Source of the DNA: Alphaproteobacteria bacterium
GTDB taxonomy: Bacteria; Pseudomonadota; Alphaproteobacteria; ATCC43930; CGMCC-115725
Reading direction: 5' to 3'
DNA length: 38,792 nucleotides
NCBI GenBank assembly: GCA_030042035.1
Contig: JASIAN010000290.1
Span: forward strand, 1 to 38,792
Shown here: in pieces, positions 1 to 7,640 of the stretch
Layout: each line of letters begins with the position of its first letter
How positions within the stretch are numbered: the first letter of the stretch is position 1
Position numbers and translations under genes: made by a program
Notes under the pieces: model-generated
The model's database searches: none
Told to the model about the DNA's origin: nothing
The model's input: only the letters and a program-made list of their open reading frames with translations

Positions 1-690
1 GTCGAGCCGGTAGTCGTTGTGCAGCAAGGCGGCGCCGCGCGAGGCGGGCAGCTCCGCCGCGAGCCGGTCGAGCAGCGGCGCCCACAGCGCGGCCGAGCGC
101 TCGGCCGCGGCGCCGCCTTGCGCCGCCTGCCAGCGCCGCGTCCAGCCGGCGAGCTGGCGCTCGAGATAGCCTTCCGCGCGGCCGAGATCGCCAAGCCCGA
201 CCTCCTCCGGCCGCACAAGATGCAGATCGGCCAGCGCATCGACCAGCGCCTCGCCGATGCGGCGGTTGAGCGCCGGCCGGCCGGCGAATTCCGCCGGAAT
301 GTTGTCGCGGATCACAAAGCCGCGCCGCCGCTCTTCGACGAGGAAGATGGCGCCGATGACGCTCTCGTCTTCACACAGGAGCAGGCTTCTCGGCGCCGGC
401 CGGTAGCGCCGGTGGAGCGCCGACAGCACGCGGTGCTCGCGGCGCATGTCGTGCGCGCCGGGCGGGATCGGCCCCAAGGGCGGCCGCCGCAGCACGAATT
501 CGTTGACGCCTTCCTCGGCGTCGAAGCGCAGCAGGTAGGTCAGATTGGCCTTGCCGCCGCCGAACTGGCGCACCGACAGCCGGCCCGCGGCGCCGGGCAG
601 ATGGGCCTTGAGGTAGGGTTCGAGCCGGGCCGCATCGAGGCGCTCGTCCGGCCGCTCGTCGATCAGTTCGGCGGCTTCGAGGGATTGCAT
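1..690 (-). CDS. Phosphotransferase family protein (APH/ACAD10-like kinase fold), partial
   Basis: The first 230 residues of a gene that runs off the left edge. I translated it by hand from the ATG at 690-688; the frame stays open to base 1. The N-lobe has the glycine-rich stretch GGGKANLTYLLR and the family hallmark VLRRPP, followed by MRREHRVL. The last visible residues, HNDYRLD, are the Brenner-type catalytic loop of the aminoglycoside-phosphotransferase fold. In alphaproteobacteria such proteins often sit beside acyl-CoA dehydrogenases and are related to the N-terminal half of ACAD10/11; the substrate cannot be told here. It is last in a minus-strand run after the lipoprotein at 716-913, with a gap of 25 bases. 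The metal-binding DxD downstream of the catalytic loop lies outside the window. Family assignment is firm, specific function unknown. Confidence 0.85.
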   Translation of the reverse strand, partial: MQSLEAAELIDERPDERLDAARLEPYLKAHLPGAAGRLSVRQFGGGKANLTYLLRFDAEEGVNEFVLRRPPLGPIPPGAHDMRREHRVLSALHRRYRPAPRSLLLCEDESVIGAIFLVEERRRGFVIRDNIPAEFAGRPALNRRIGEALVDALADLHLVRPEEVGLGDLGRAEGYLERQLAGWTRRWQAAQGGAAAERSAALWAPLLDRLAAELPASRGAALLHNDYRLD

Positions 691-715
691 CGGGGATGCG
701 CCGAGACGCGCCGGG

Positions 716-913
716 CTAGAGGGCCAACGGCTTGCGGCACAGCGAATACCACAAGCCGAGGTTCTGCTGTTTCCACATCGGGTTGGCACAGTCTTGCTGG
801 AGGTGCTGCCGGCCGTTCGTGTCGCCCGGAACCGGCACGAACTTGCCGCCGGAACAGCCGGCCAGCGCCAGCGCCGCTACCGCCGCCAGCACCAGCAACC
901 CCGCTCTGCGCAC
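716..913 (-). CDS. Small predicted lipoprotein, 65 aa
   Basis: A 65-residue protein starting MRRAGLLVLAAV and carrying a lipobox LAGC, with the lipidated Cys at residue 20, so the mature part is only about 46 residues. It should be exported and lipid-anchored. I chose the GTG at 913-911 because GGGAGG lies seven bases upstream, an ideal ribosome site. An ATG at 928-926, or an ATG further upstream at 982 that would overlap the DUF3108 gene, would give less natural signal peptides. The mature part has two further Cys residues (QDCANPMW and SLCRKP) that could form a disulfide. I do not recognise a named family. It lies between the DUF3108 gene and the phosphotransferase gene on the same strand, probably one transcript. 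Confidence 0.7.
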   Translation of the reverse strand: MRRAGLLVLAAVAALALAGCSGGKFVPVPGDTNGRQHLQQDCANPMWKQQNLGLWYSLCRKPLAL

Positions 914-948
914 GCCGCATCCTCCCATCGCCGCAACCCATTGCCCGT

Positions 949-1722
949 TCACCAGCCGCACTCTGCCGCACTCGTGCACCATCGTCGCAGCGTGATGACA
1001 AGCGGCAGATAATCGAGTGAGACACTGAACGACAAGGGCATCAGCCGCGGCTCCTCCGACATCGTCAACCGCGCCGGGCGCGGCGCGGCATCGGGATTGC
1101 CATCATCGCTCGATTCGCCCTTGAAGCCGGCGATCGGCGACAGCAGCAGGGCGAGATGCAGACGCTTGTCGCCGGCCGCTTTAGGCAGGACGCGGACGGT
1201 CAGGTCGAAGCGCCGCGCTCCGTCATAGACCGGCACGGCAAACGGCCCGCGATTGCCATGGCGCAGCTCGTCCCGGATCGCCGTCAGCGCGCTCAGCGGA
1301 TCGACGACGCCGGTGCGAAACCGCTCGGCCAGCGGCGGTTTGTCGCTGGTATCGCCGGGACCGCGATCGGCGATGACGGCGCCGTCATGCGCCGCGAACT
1401 GCATGACCAGCCGCTTGTGGCGTTTTTTGCGCAGCGCATACCGCGCGTCATACCGCTGCGGCGCCGGCAGCGGCGCGCCCGCGCGGCCGTCGCTGACTGC
1501 GACGGCGCTGAACCGCGTGAACAGCCACGGCAGACCCTCGGTGCGAATCGCGATCTCGTCCTCGTAGGTGCCGCGGCCGTCGCGCAGCTGAAGGCGGAGC
1601 TCGCCCGCCGGCAAGCCGGCCCAATAGGCCTGATAGAGCGCCGCGACATCGACCGCGCCCGCCGGCCGCGGCAACCACAGCGCCGCCGCGCCGACGAGCG
1701 CCATCCAACGCGCGTATCGCAT
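949..1722 (-). CDS. DUF3108 domain-containing exported protein
   Basis: A 257-residue protein with a cleavable signal peptide (hydrophobic core ALVGAAALWL, likely cut after PAGA around residue 23). The mature part follows the DUF3108 pattern: an early YxAYWAGLPAGEL strand, a TEGLPWLFTRF segment, a DPLSALTAIRDEL helix, a VYDGARRFDL strand and a C-terminal DYLPLVITL strand. Members are predicted periplasmic beta-rich proteins of unknown role, often near cell-envelope genes. The gene starts six bases after the stop of the upstream nucleotide-sugar dehydratase gene, so the two are probably cotranscribed, which loosely fits an envelope role. The C-terminus overlaps a possible longer version of the downstream lipoprotein gene. 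Confidence 0.75.
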   Translation of the reverse strand: MRYARWMALVGAAALWLPRPAGAVDVAALYQAYWAGLPAGELRLQLRDGRGTYEDEIAIRTEGLPWLFTRFSAVAVSDGRAGAPLPAPQRYDARYALRKKRHKRLVMQFAAHDGAVIADRGPGDTSDKPPLAERFRTGVVDPLSALTAIRDELRHGNRGPFAVPVYDGARRFDLTVRVLPKAAGDKRLHLALLLSPIAGFKGESSDDGNPDAAPRPARLTMSEEPRLMPLSFSVSLDYLPLVITLRRWCTSAAECGW

Positions 1723-1728
1723 CGGGCC

Positions 1729-3672
1729 TCAATCCGACCCCGCCGCGGCAGCCTGCGGGACCGCCGCCTCGGCGCGGTATTCCGGCACCAGCCGGTGCAA
1801 CAGGTCGAGGACGCGCGCCGCGTTGCCGGAATGCGCCTGCTCCTCGAGTTCGTCGAGCGAGCGAGCCAGCACGGCATAATCCGCGGTGCGCGGCGCCGCC
1901 AGCCGCAGCGCCGGGTTGCGCGTCGGGATCGGCGCCTCGTCGGTGTGGAACAGCGCTTCGTGCAGTTTTTCGCCGGGCCGCAGCCCGATATAGCTGATCG
2001 CGACGTCGCGCTCCGGCCTGAGGCCGGCCAGCCGGATCATCTGCCGCGCCAGCTCGACGATCTTGACGGGCTCCCCCATGTCGAGCACGAAAATCCTGCC
2101 GCGCTCGGCCTCGCGACCGCCTTCCGCCTGGGTCGCCGCCGAGGCCTCCAGCACCAGCTCCACCGCCTCGCGCACGGTCATGAAAAACCGGCTGACCTCG
2201 GGGTGGGTCACGGTCAACGGACCGCCAGCGGCGAGCTGGCGCTGGAACAGCGGCACGACCGAGCCGGTCGAACCGAGCACGTTGCCAAATCGCACCGTCG
2301 CAAACCGCGTGCCGGCGGTGCCGCGGCGCGCCTCGTCAAGGTCGAGCGCCTGGCAGAACGCCTCGGCGAGGCGCTTGGTCGCGCCCATCACGCTCGCCGG
2401 ATCGACCGCCTTGTCGCTCGACACGAGAACGACGAGCCCGGCGCCAACGCTGCGCGCCGCCTCGGCGACATTGCGGCTGCCGATCGTATTGGTCAGCACT
2501 CCCTCGATCGGGTTGTTCTCGACCATCGGCACATGCTTCAGCGCCGCCGCGTGAAACACGATCTGCGGCTGCTCGCGCGCCATCAGCGCCTCGATGCGGC
2601 GGCGGTCGCGCACATCGGCCAGCACCGGCTCGACAACGAGAGGCGGGTGGCGCTCACGCAGTTCGCTGTCGATCGAATAGAGCAGAAACTCGCTGCTGTC
2701 GACGAGCACCAGCCGGGTCGGCGTCAAGGCGGCGATCTGGCGCACGAGTTCAGAGCCGATCGTACCGCCGGCCCCGGTCACCAGCACGCGCCGGCCGCGG
2801 ATCAGCCGGCCCATCGCCTCGCGGTCGAGCACCGCCTGCGGCCGCCCCAACAGGTCCTCGATCGCGATCGGTTCGACGGCGCGCGGCATATCGGCGCGGG
2901 TCTGGCGCAGTTCGGTCAGCCGCGGCAGGCGCGCCAGCGGTATCGCCAGCGCATCGGCGCGGTCGAGCAGCCGCCGCACCTCGGCGCCGGCGAGGCCCTG
3001 CGGCGTGATGACCAGCTTTTGCGGCCGCCGGCCGCGCCGATCGAGGGCGGCGACGACGCGCTCCAACGCATCGATCGTACCGAGCACCGGGACGCCATAA
3101 ATCTCGCGCCCGACCCGCGACGGGGTATCCGACAGCATGCCGATGACGCGGTAGAGCGCATTGCGGTCGCGCACGGTTTCCCGGATGAACGTGTCGGCGC
3201 CGTCTTTCGTGCTGATCAGCAGCACCGGAATCCGGCCGCCGCGGGTGCGTTCCAGCACGTGATCGAGACCGCGGTCCTTGAACAGCCGATAGCCGAGCCG
3301 CGGTCCGCCCAACAGCGCCACGAGCACCAGCCAGTCGATCAAGAGAAACGAGCGCGGCAGCGTGTTGAGACGGGTGAACAGGAACATGACCGGCAGGAAA
3401 ACGAGTTCGGTCAACGTCGCCGCGCGCGCGATGTTGAACAGGTCGGGCAGCGAGGCGTAGCGCCAGATGCCGCGGTAGAGGCCGGTGACGAGGAACACGA
3501 CCGCGGCGATCAGCGTGAAGGCGGCGCCGTAGAACAGCGTGAATTTCGGATGGAACGACAGCGCTCCTTCGCCCAGGCGCAGAAACAGCGCCAGCACGAA
3601 CGACAACGCGGCCATCGCGACATCGTGCAGAAAGGCGAAGGCGGCGCGGTGCGATTTCGGCACAAGCGGCAA
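1729..3672 (-). CDS. Nucleoside-diphosphate-sugar dehydratase/epimerase (WbpM/CapD/PglF type)
   Basis: A 647-residue membrane-anchored enzyme of the large polysaccharide-biosynthesis SDR class, probably acting on a UDP-GlcNAc-type substrate as 4,6-dehydratase. The first 130 residues hold about four transmembrane helices. A CoA-binding-like Rossmann region follows, then an SDR domain with the nucleotide motif TGAGGTIG near residue 300 and AALKHVPM in the middle. At the catalytic site SSDKAVDPASVMGATKR (about residues 413-430) Met replaces the usual Tyr (SM-K instead of SY-K), as in WbpM. The C-terminal GLRPGEKLHEALF is also diagnostic. No ATG is available: an in-frame TAG at about 3711-3709 bounds the frame, leaving TTG at 3672 or GTG at 3663 as starts, with no clear ribosome site for either. 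It heads a minus-strand run with DUF3108 and lipoprotein genes. Expected role: modified sugars for O-antigen, capsule or glycans. Confidence 0.9.
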   Translation of the reverse strand: MPLVPKSHRAAFAFLHDVAMAALSFVLALFLRLGEGALSFHPKFTLFYGAAFTLIAAVVFLVTGLYRGIWRYASLPDLFNIARAATLTELVFLPVMFLFTRLNTLPRSFLLIDWLVLVALLGGPRLGYRLFKDRGLDHVLERTRGGRIPVLLISTKDGADTFIRETVRDRNALYRVIGMLSDTPSRVGREIYGVPVLGTIDALERVVAALDRRGRRPQKLVITPQGLAGAEVRRLLDRADALAIPLARLPRLTELRQTRADMPRAVEPIAIEDLLGRPQAVLDREAMGRLIRGRRVLVTGAGGTIGSELVRQIAALTPTRLVLVDSSEFLLYSIDSELRERHPPLVVEPVLADVRDRRRIEALMAREQPQIVFHAAALKHVPMVENNPIEGVLTNTIGSRNVAEAARSVGAGLVVLVSSDKAVDPASVMGATKRLAEAFCQALDLDEARRGTAGTRFATVRFGNVLGSTGSVVPLFQRQLAAGGPLTVTHPEVSRFFMTVREAVELVLEASAATQAEGGREAERGRIFVLDMGEPVKIVELARQMIRLAGLRPERDVAISYIGLRPGEKLHEALFHTDEAPIPTRNPALRLAAPRTADYAVLARSLDELEEQAHSGNAARVLDLLHRLVPEYRAEAAVPQAAAAGSD

Positions 3673-3783
3673 GCGCGGCAGCCCGGCGGTTGGCGTGGCA
3701 AAGCGCCTCTATAGCAAAAATCGCCGCGGGCAGGAAATCACCGGGGTATTCCGGCATTAGGCATTGCCGCGTAAACTGCGGCG

Positions 3784-4968
3784 ATGGATCGCCGCCGCCT
3801 CTACCTTATTTTGCGGCCGGAAAGCACCGGCACTGCTGCGCGAATCTTCCGCGTCCTGCATCACGTCATGGCGGCGCTCGGCATCGCGCTCATGCTGATC
3901 GTGACGGTAGAGCCGCTCGAGCAGGCCTATGGCGCGGGGTTGGCCGGCGGGTTCTACGTCGTCGCGGCGTTTTTCCTGCTTGAATATGTCCTGCGTCTGA
4001 TCGCCGCGCCCGAGGCGCCGGGGGGCCAGCATCGCGGCGAGCACCAGACGCGCCTCGCGTGGATGTTCTCGCTCGGCGGCCTGTTCGACCTGGCGGCCGT
4101 CATGCCCGGGGTCATCGCGCTCTACTACGGTCCCGACGGGACGCTCTTCGGCTTCATCTGGGCCTTCAAATACGTGCGCTATTCGCCGGGCCTGGCGAGC
4201 CTCGGCCGCGTTATCAGCCACGCCCGCCACGCGCTTCTGTCGGTGCTGCTCGGCTTCTGCATCGTGCTGTTGTCGGCCGCCAGCCTCGCTTACCTGCTGG
4301 AGCGCCACGCCGTCCATCCCGGCGATCCGGGAGCCTTCAAGTCGATCCCGGCGGCGCTGTGGTGGGGCATCGTGACAATGACGACGACAGGCTACGGCGA
4401 TGTCGTGCCGCAGACCTTTGCCGGCCGCGCGTTGTCGGGTTTCGTCATGGTCGGCGGCATCCTGATCTTCGCGCTGTGGACGGGCATTCTCGTCAACGGC
4501 TATGCCGAGGAGCTGCGTCGGCGCGATTTTCTGCGCACCTGGGAACTCGTCGCCAAGGTGCCGTTCTTCCACAACATCGGCGCGGCGCTGATCGCCGAAG
4601 TGGCGCGCCTGTTGCGTCCGCGCGACTATCCCGAGGGCACCATCATCATGCGGCGCGGCGAGGCTGGCGATTGCATGTATTTTATTGCCGACGGCGAAGT
4701 CGAGGTGCGGCTGCAGTCGGGTTCGATCTATCTCGGCTCGGGCCAGTTTTTCGGCGAGCGGGCGCTCGTCACCGGCGAACCGCGCAACGCGACGGTCGTC
4801 GCCGCTCACACCTGCACGCTCCTCGTGCTCGATATCGTCGATTTCCACGAGCTCTTGGCGCGCCAGCCCGAGCTTGCCCGCATCATCCGCGAGGAGGCAC
4901 ATAGACGGCTCGGCGACGATGTGCCGCGCCCGGTGCCGGCGCTGGAAGCGGACGCGCCGATCTCGTAG
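3784..4968 (+). CDS. Cyclic nucleotide-gated potassium channel (MloK1-like)
   Basis: A 394-residue ion channel. The first 240 residues hold six predicted helices with a re-entrant pore loop whose filter TMTTTGYGD (residues 198-206) is the K+-channel signature. The S4-like helix (about residues 122-150) is poor in regularly spaced arginines, so strong voltage gating is unlikely. A cytoplasmic cyclic-nucleotide-binding domain follows; the phosphate-binding cassette FFGERALVTGEPRNATV (residues 322-338) keeps the Glu and the Arg that contact cAMP/cGMP in this family. Length is slightly above the 355 residues of Mesorhizobium MloK1. The gene is divergent from the sugar dehydratase across 111 bases and stands alone on its strand. 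The ATG has no obvious ribosome site. The next plus-strand phosphoesterase at 11670 is CpdA-like, but a link through cAMP is only a guess. Confidence 0.93.
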   Translation: MDRRRLYLILRPESTGTAARIFRVLHHVMAALGIALMLIVTVEPLEQAYGAGLAGGFYVVAAFFLLEYVLRLIAAPEAPGGQHRGEHQTRLAWMFSLGGLFDLAAVMPGVIALYYGPDGTLFGFIWAFKYVRYSPGLASLGRVISHARHALLSVLLGFCIVLLSAASLAYLLERHAVHPGDPGAFKSIPAALWWGIVTMTTTGYGDVVPQTFAGRALSGFVMVGGILIFALWTGILVNGYAEELRRRDFLRTWELVAKVPFFHNIGAALIAEVARLLRPRDYPEGTIIMRRGEAGDCMYFIADGEVEVRLQSGSIYLGSGQFFGERALVTGEPRNATVVAAHTCTLLVLDIVDFHELLARQPELARIIREEAHRRLGDDVPRPVPALEADAPIS

Positions 4969-4987
4969 CGCGCCGCGCGGGATCGCG

Positions 4988-5275
4988 TCAGCCGCCTTCG
5001 ATGATGAACGCGCGGGCTTGCGAATTGGCCTGGCGGATCGGCAGCGCCCGCTGATATTCCGGCGAATTGTACCAGCGGCGCGCCGCCGCGGCGTCGGCGA
5101 ACTCGATGATGACGATGCGCTTCGGCTCGGGGCCGCCCTCGATCAGATCAGCCTTGCCGCCGCGCACCAGAAACCTGCCGCCATATTGCGCGATGCTCGC
5201 CGCGGCCAGCGGCCGATACGGCTCGTAGCCCGCCGGGTTCGTGACATCGACCTCGGCAACAAAATAAGCCGGCAT
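4988..5275 (-). CDS. DUF1330 domain-containing protein
   Basis: A 95-residue cytoplasmic protein of the DUF1330 family, a dimeric ferredoxin-like alpha/beta barrel fold. Visible family features are the N-terminal strand AYFVAEVDV, the YEPYRPLA segment, GGRFLVRGG, the IIEFADAAAARRWYNSPEYQ stretch, and the terminal AFIIEG strand. No enzyme activity is firmly established for the family. The start is well supported: AAGGAGGAG lies directly upstream of the ATG at 5275-5273. It follows glutaryl-CoA dehydrogenase on the same strand, separated by a palindromic repeat of about 76 bases, so co-transcription is uncertain. It converges with the channel gene, with 19 bases between the stops. Confidence 0.9.
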   Translation of the reverse strand: MPAYFVAEVDVTNPAGYEPYRPLAAASIAQYGGRFLVRGGKADLIEGGPEPKRIVIIEFADAAAARRWYNSPEYQRALPIRQANSQARAFIIEGG

Positions 5276-5296
5276 TTCCGCTCCTCCTTACTCCGC

Positions 5297-5372
5297 AGTC
5301 CCGGCACAGGCCGGGATCCACCGTTCAGCATGGGGAATGTTTCGAGCCTGGGTCCTGGCTTTCGTTGGGACA
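5297..5372. repeat. Two-armed palindromic intergenic repeat (REP-like)
   Basis: Two hairpins lie side by side: one at 5299-5316 with arms CCCGGC and GCCGGG, and a weaker, G-T-rich one at 5352-5371 starting GTCCTGGC and ending GGGAC. This matches the style of short palindromic repeats scattered between genes in alphaproteobacteria. It fills most of the space between the glutaryl-CoA dehydrogenase stop and the DUF1330 ribosome site. It may stabilise or attenuate the transcript; there is no T-run to make it a standard terminator. Confidence 0.55.
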
Positions 5373-5388
5373 GGAGCGAGCCCGCCCG

Positions 5389-6585
5389 CTATGCGGAAAA
5401 AGCCGGGATGCCGGTCTGGGCGCGCCCGAGGATCAGCGCATGGATGTCGTGCGTGCCCTCGTAGGTGTTGACGGTTTCGAGATTGACGAGGTGGCGGATC
5501 ACGTGGAACTCGTCATGGATGCCGTTGCCGCCGTGCATGTCGCGGGCGAGCCGCGCGACATCGAGCGCCTTGCCGCAATTGTTGCGTTTCAATAGCGAGA
5601 TCGCTTCGGGCGGGCAGCGCCCCCGGTCTTTGAGGCGGCCGAGCCTGAGGCAGGCATGCAGCCCCAGCGTGATCTCGGTCTGCATGTCGACGAGCTTTTT
5701 CTGAATGAGCTGGTTGGCCGCGAGTGGCCGGCCGAACTGTTTGCGGTCGAGCGTGTATTGCCGCGCCTGATGCCAGCAGAACTCGGCGGCGCCGAGCGCG
5801 CCCCAGGCAATGCCGTAGCGGGCGTTGTTGAGGCAGGAAAACGGCCCGCGCAATCCCGACACGCCGGGCAGCAGGTTCTCCTCGGGCACGAACACGTCGT
5901 CCATGACGATCTCGCCGGTGGCCGACGCGCGAAGGCTCATCTTGCCCTCGATCTTCGGCGCCGTGAGACCCGGCATGCCGCGTTCTAGGATGAAACCGCG
6001 GATCCTGCCGTCCTCGGTCTTGGCCCAGACGACCATGACATCGGCGATCGGCGCGTTGGTGATCCACATCTTGTTGCCGCGCAGCACATAGCCGCCCGCG
6101 GCCTTGCGGGCGCGCGTCTCCATGCTGCTGGGGTCGGAGCCGTGGTTTGGCTCGGTTAACCCGAAACAGCCGACCCATTCGCCGCTCGCCAGCTTCGGCA
6201 GATATTTCAGCCGCTGTTCCTCGCTGCCGAAGTCGTAAATCGGGTACATGACGAGGCTCGACTGCACGCTCATCGCCGAGCGGTAGCCGCTGTCGACACG
6301 CTCGACTTCGCGGCATACGAGGCCGTACGACACGTAACTTGCGCCGGCGCAGCCGTAGCCCTCGATCGTCGAGCCAAGAAAGCCCAACGCGCCCATCTCG
6401 GTCATGATCTCGCGGTCGAAGCGCTCCTCGCGGTTGGCGCTAAGCACGCGCGGGAACAGCTTTTCCTGGCAATAGGCGCGGGCGCTGTCGCGGACGAGAC
6501 GCTCGTCTTCGCCGAGTTCGTCCTCGAACAGCAGCGGGTCGGACCAGTCGAACGCGGCAGGATTAGGGTCGGCGGAACGGCTCAT
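5389..6585 (-). CDS. gcdH: Glutaryl-CoA dehydrogenase
   Basis: A 398-residue FAD-dependent acyl-CoA dehydrogenase that oxidises and decarboxylates glutaryl-CoA to crotonyl-CoA in lysine, tryptophan and benzoate-type degradation. The glutaryl-specific region [17 protein letters not shown] near residues 92-108 supplies the Glu/Arg that bind the free carboxylate. [15 protein letters not shown] and KMWITNAP are flavin/substrate motifs, and the catalytic base is Glu376 in [16 protein letters not shown]. The length matches the family. The ATG at 6585-6583 gives an N-terminus like known GcdH proteins. It is flanked by palindromic repeats on both sides and looks like a single-gene unit, or at most cotranscribed with the downstream DUF1330 gene. 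The assignment is secure because the C-terminal motif is nearly diagnostic against other acyl-CoA dehydrogenases. Confidence 0.95.
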   Translation of the reverse strand: MSRSADPNPAAFDWSDPLLFEDELGEDERLVRDSARAYCQEKLFPRVLSANREERFDREIMTEMGALGFLGSTIEGYGCAGASYVSYGLVCREVERVDSGYRSAMSVQSSLVMYPIYDFGSEEQRLKYLPKLASGEWVGCFGLTEPNHGSDPSSMETRARKAAGGYVLRGNKMWITNAPIADVMVVWAKTEDGRIRGFILERGMPGLTAPKIEGKMSLRASATGEIVMDDVFVPEENLLPGVSGLRGPFSCLNNARYGIAWGALGAAEFCWHQARQYTLDRKQFGRPLAANQLIQKKLVDMQTEITLGLHACLRLGRLKDRGRCPPEAISLLKRNNCGKALDVARLARDMHGGNGIHDEFHVIRHLVNLETVNTYEGTHDIHALILGRAQTGIPAFSA

Positions 6586-6615
6586 CGCATCACGCCCGCA
6601 TATTGCATCGATGCC

Positions 6616-6660
6616 GTGCGTCCTTCGAGACGGCTGCTTCGCAGCCTCCTCAGGATGAGG
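6616..6660. repeat. Palindromic intergenic repeat, copy A
   Basis: A stem-loop centred on GGCTGC-TTC-GCAGCC, framed by CGTCCTTCGAGAC on the left and CTCCTCAGGATGAGG on the right. These flanks are typical of a dispersed repeat family in alphaproteobacterial intergenic DNA. It lies upstream of the gcdH start and downstream of the tyrC stop. No coding frame of interest crosses it. Confidence 0.6.
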
Positions 6661-6688
6661 AAATAACTGGATGCCATCAAAACCAACC

Positions 6689-6731
6689 CGTCATGCTGAA
6701 GAACGCCCGAAGGGCGCGTCTCGCAGCATGC
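6689..6731. repeat. Palindromic intergenic repeat, copy B
   Basis: A second element of the same general design about 30 bases from copy A: CGTCATGCTGAAGAA, a stem CGCCC-GAA-GGGCG, then CGTCTCGCAGCATG. Its outer arms (CATGCTG and CAGCATG) also pair. It lies 25 bases downstream of the tyrC stop and may act as a 3'-end stabilising structure for that operon's transcript. Confidence 0.55.
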
Positions 6732-6755
6732 GCACCGCGGCCGCACATCACCCGA

Positions 6756-7640
6756 TTACGCCTGCCTGGCTTCGATGATCGAGCGGCGGATCGCGCGGGT
6801 GCGCGTGAACCATTCGTGCAAGGCCTCGCCATCGCCGCGGCGGATCGTGCGCTGCAGCGCGGTCAGGTCCTCGTTGAAGCGCTGCAACAGCTCCAGCACC
6901 GCCTCGCGATTACTAAGAAAAATGTCGCGCCACATGACCGGGTCGGAAGCCGCGATGCGGGTGAAGTCGCGGAAGCCGCCGGCCGAATAGGCGACGACCT
7001 CGGATTGCAGATCCTGGCCCAATTCGGTTGCGGTGCCGACGATCGTATAGGCGATCAGGTGCGGCAGATGCGAGGTCACCGCCAGTACCTTGTCGTGATG
7101 GTCGGCCGCCATCGTCGCGACCCGCATGCCCGCCATCTCCCACAACGCCGCGATCCTTGCGACGGCTGCAGGGGCCGTTTCCGGCAGCGGCGTCAGGATG
7201 CACCAGCGGTCGCGGAACAGGTCGGCAAAGCCCGCTTCGGGACCGGAATGCTCGGTGCCGGCGACCGGATGGCCGGGGACGAAATGCACGCGCTTCGGCA
7301 AGGTCGGCTGAAGCGCCGCGATCGCCGCTCCCTTGACCGAGCCGACATCGGTAACGATCGCGCCGTCCTCGAGCGCCGGCGCGATGCGGCGGGCAACTTC
7401 GGCATAGGCCGACAGCGGGGTTGCGATGACGACGAGATCGGCGCCCGCAACCGCGGCCGCCGCATCGTCCGTCGTCGCGTCGGCGAGGGCGAGCCGCTTG
7501 ACCGTCGCGAGCGTCTCGGCCCGGCGGGCGCAGGCGACGATGCGGGTCTCGGGGCTGTCGCGCCGCAGCACGCGGGCGAGCGAGGAGCCGATCAGCCCGA
7601 ACCCGATGATCGCGACGCGTTGAAACAACACCCCGCGCAT
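6756..7640 (-). CDS. tyrC: Prephenate/arogenate (cyclohexadienyl) dehydrogenase
   Basis: A 294-residue NAD(P)-dependent TyrA-family enzyme of tyrosine synthesis, oxidising prephenate or arogenate. The N-terminal Rossmann motif is IIGFGLIGSSLAR. TDVGSVKG and the HPVAGTEHSGP segment carry the conserved His and substrate-contact residues, and TSHLPHLIAY, YSAGGFRDFTRIA and the PVMWRDIF motif of the helical domain follow. No ACT or chorismate mutase domain is attached. The ATG at 7640-7638 shares one base with the TGA of the upstream aminotransferase gene (TGATG), indicating translational coupling. The open frame extends further upstream, but that part is a shadow of the aminotransferase. It is the third gene of the chorismate mutase-aminotransferase-dehydrogenase operon. 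Whether prephenate or arogenate is preferred cannot be read from the sequence. Confidence 0.93.
   Translation of the reverse strand: MRGVLFQRVAIIGFGLIGSSLARVLRRDSPETRIVACARRAETLATVKRLALADATTDDAAAAVAGADLVVIATPLSAYAEVARRIAPALEDGAIVTDVGSVKGAAIAALQPTLPKRVHFVPGHPVAGTEHSGPEAGFADLFRDRWCILTPLPETAPAAVARIAALWEMAGMRVATMAADHHDKVLAVTSHLPHLIAYTIVGTATELGQDLQSEVVAYSAGGFRDFTRIAASDPVMWRDIFLSNREAVLELLQRFNEDLTALQRTIRRGDGEALHEWFTRTRAIRRSIIEARQA

Noticed and set aside
19-1020. A 333-codon plus-strand open frame at the left edge
   Set aside because: The minus strand encodes a phosphotransferase with recognisable kinase motifs; the plus frame has none.
1156-3714. An 852-codon open frame on the plus strand
   Set aside because: It lies opposite the sugar dehydratase, and its translation is Arg/His/Gln/Asp-rich with no domain, a typical antisense shadow in G+C-rich coding DNA.
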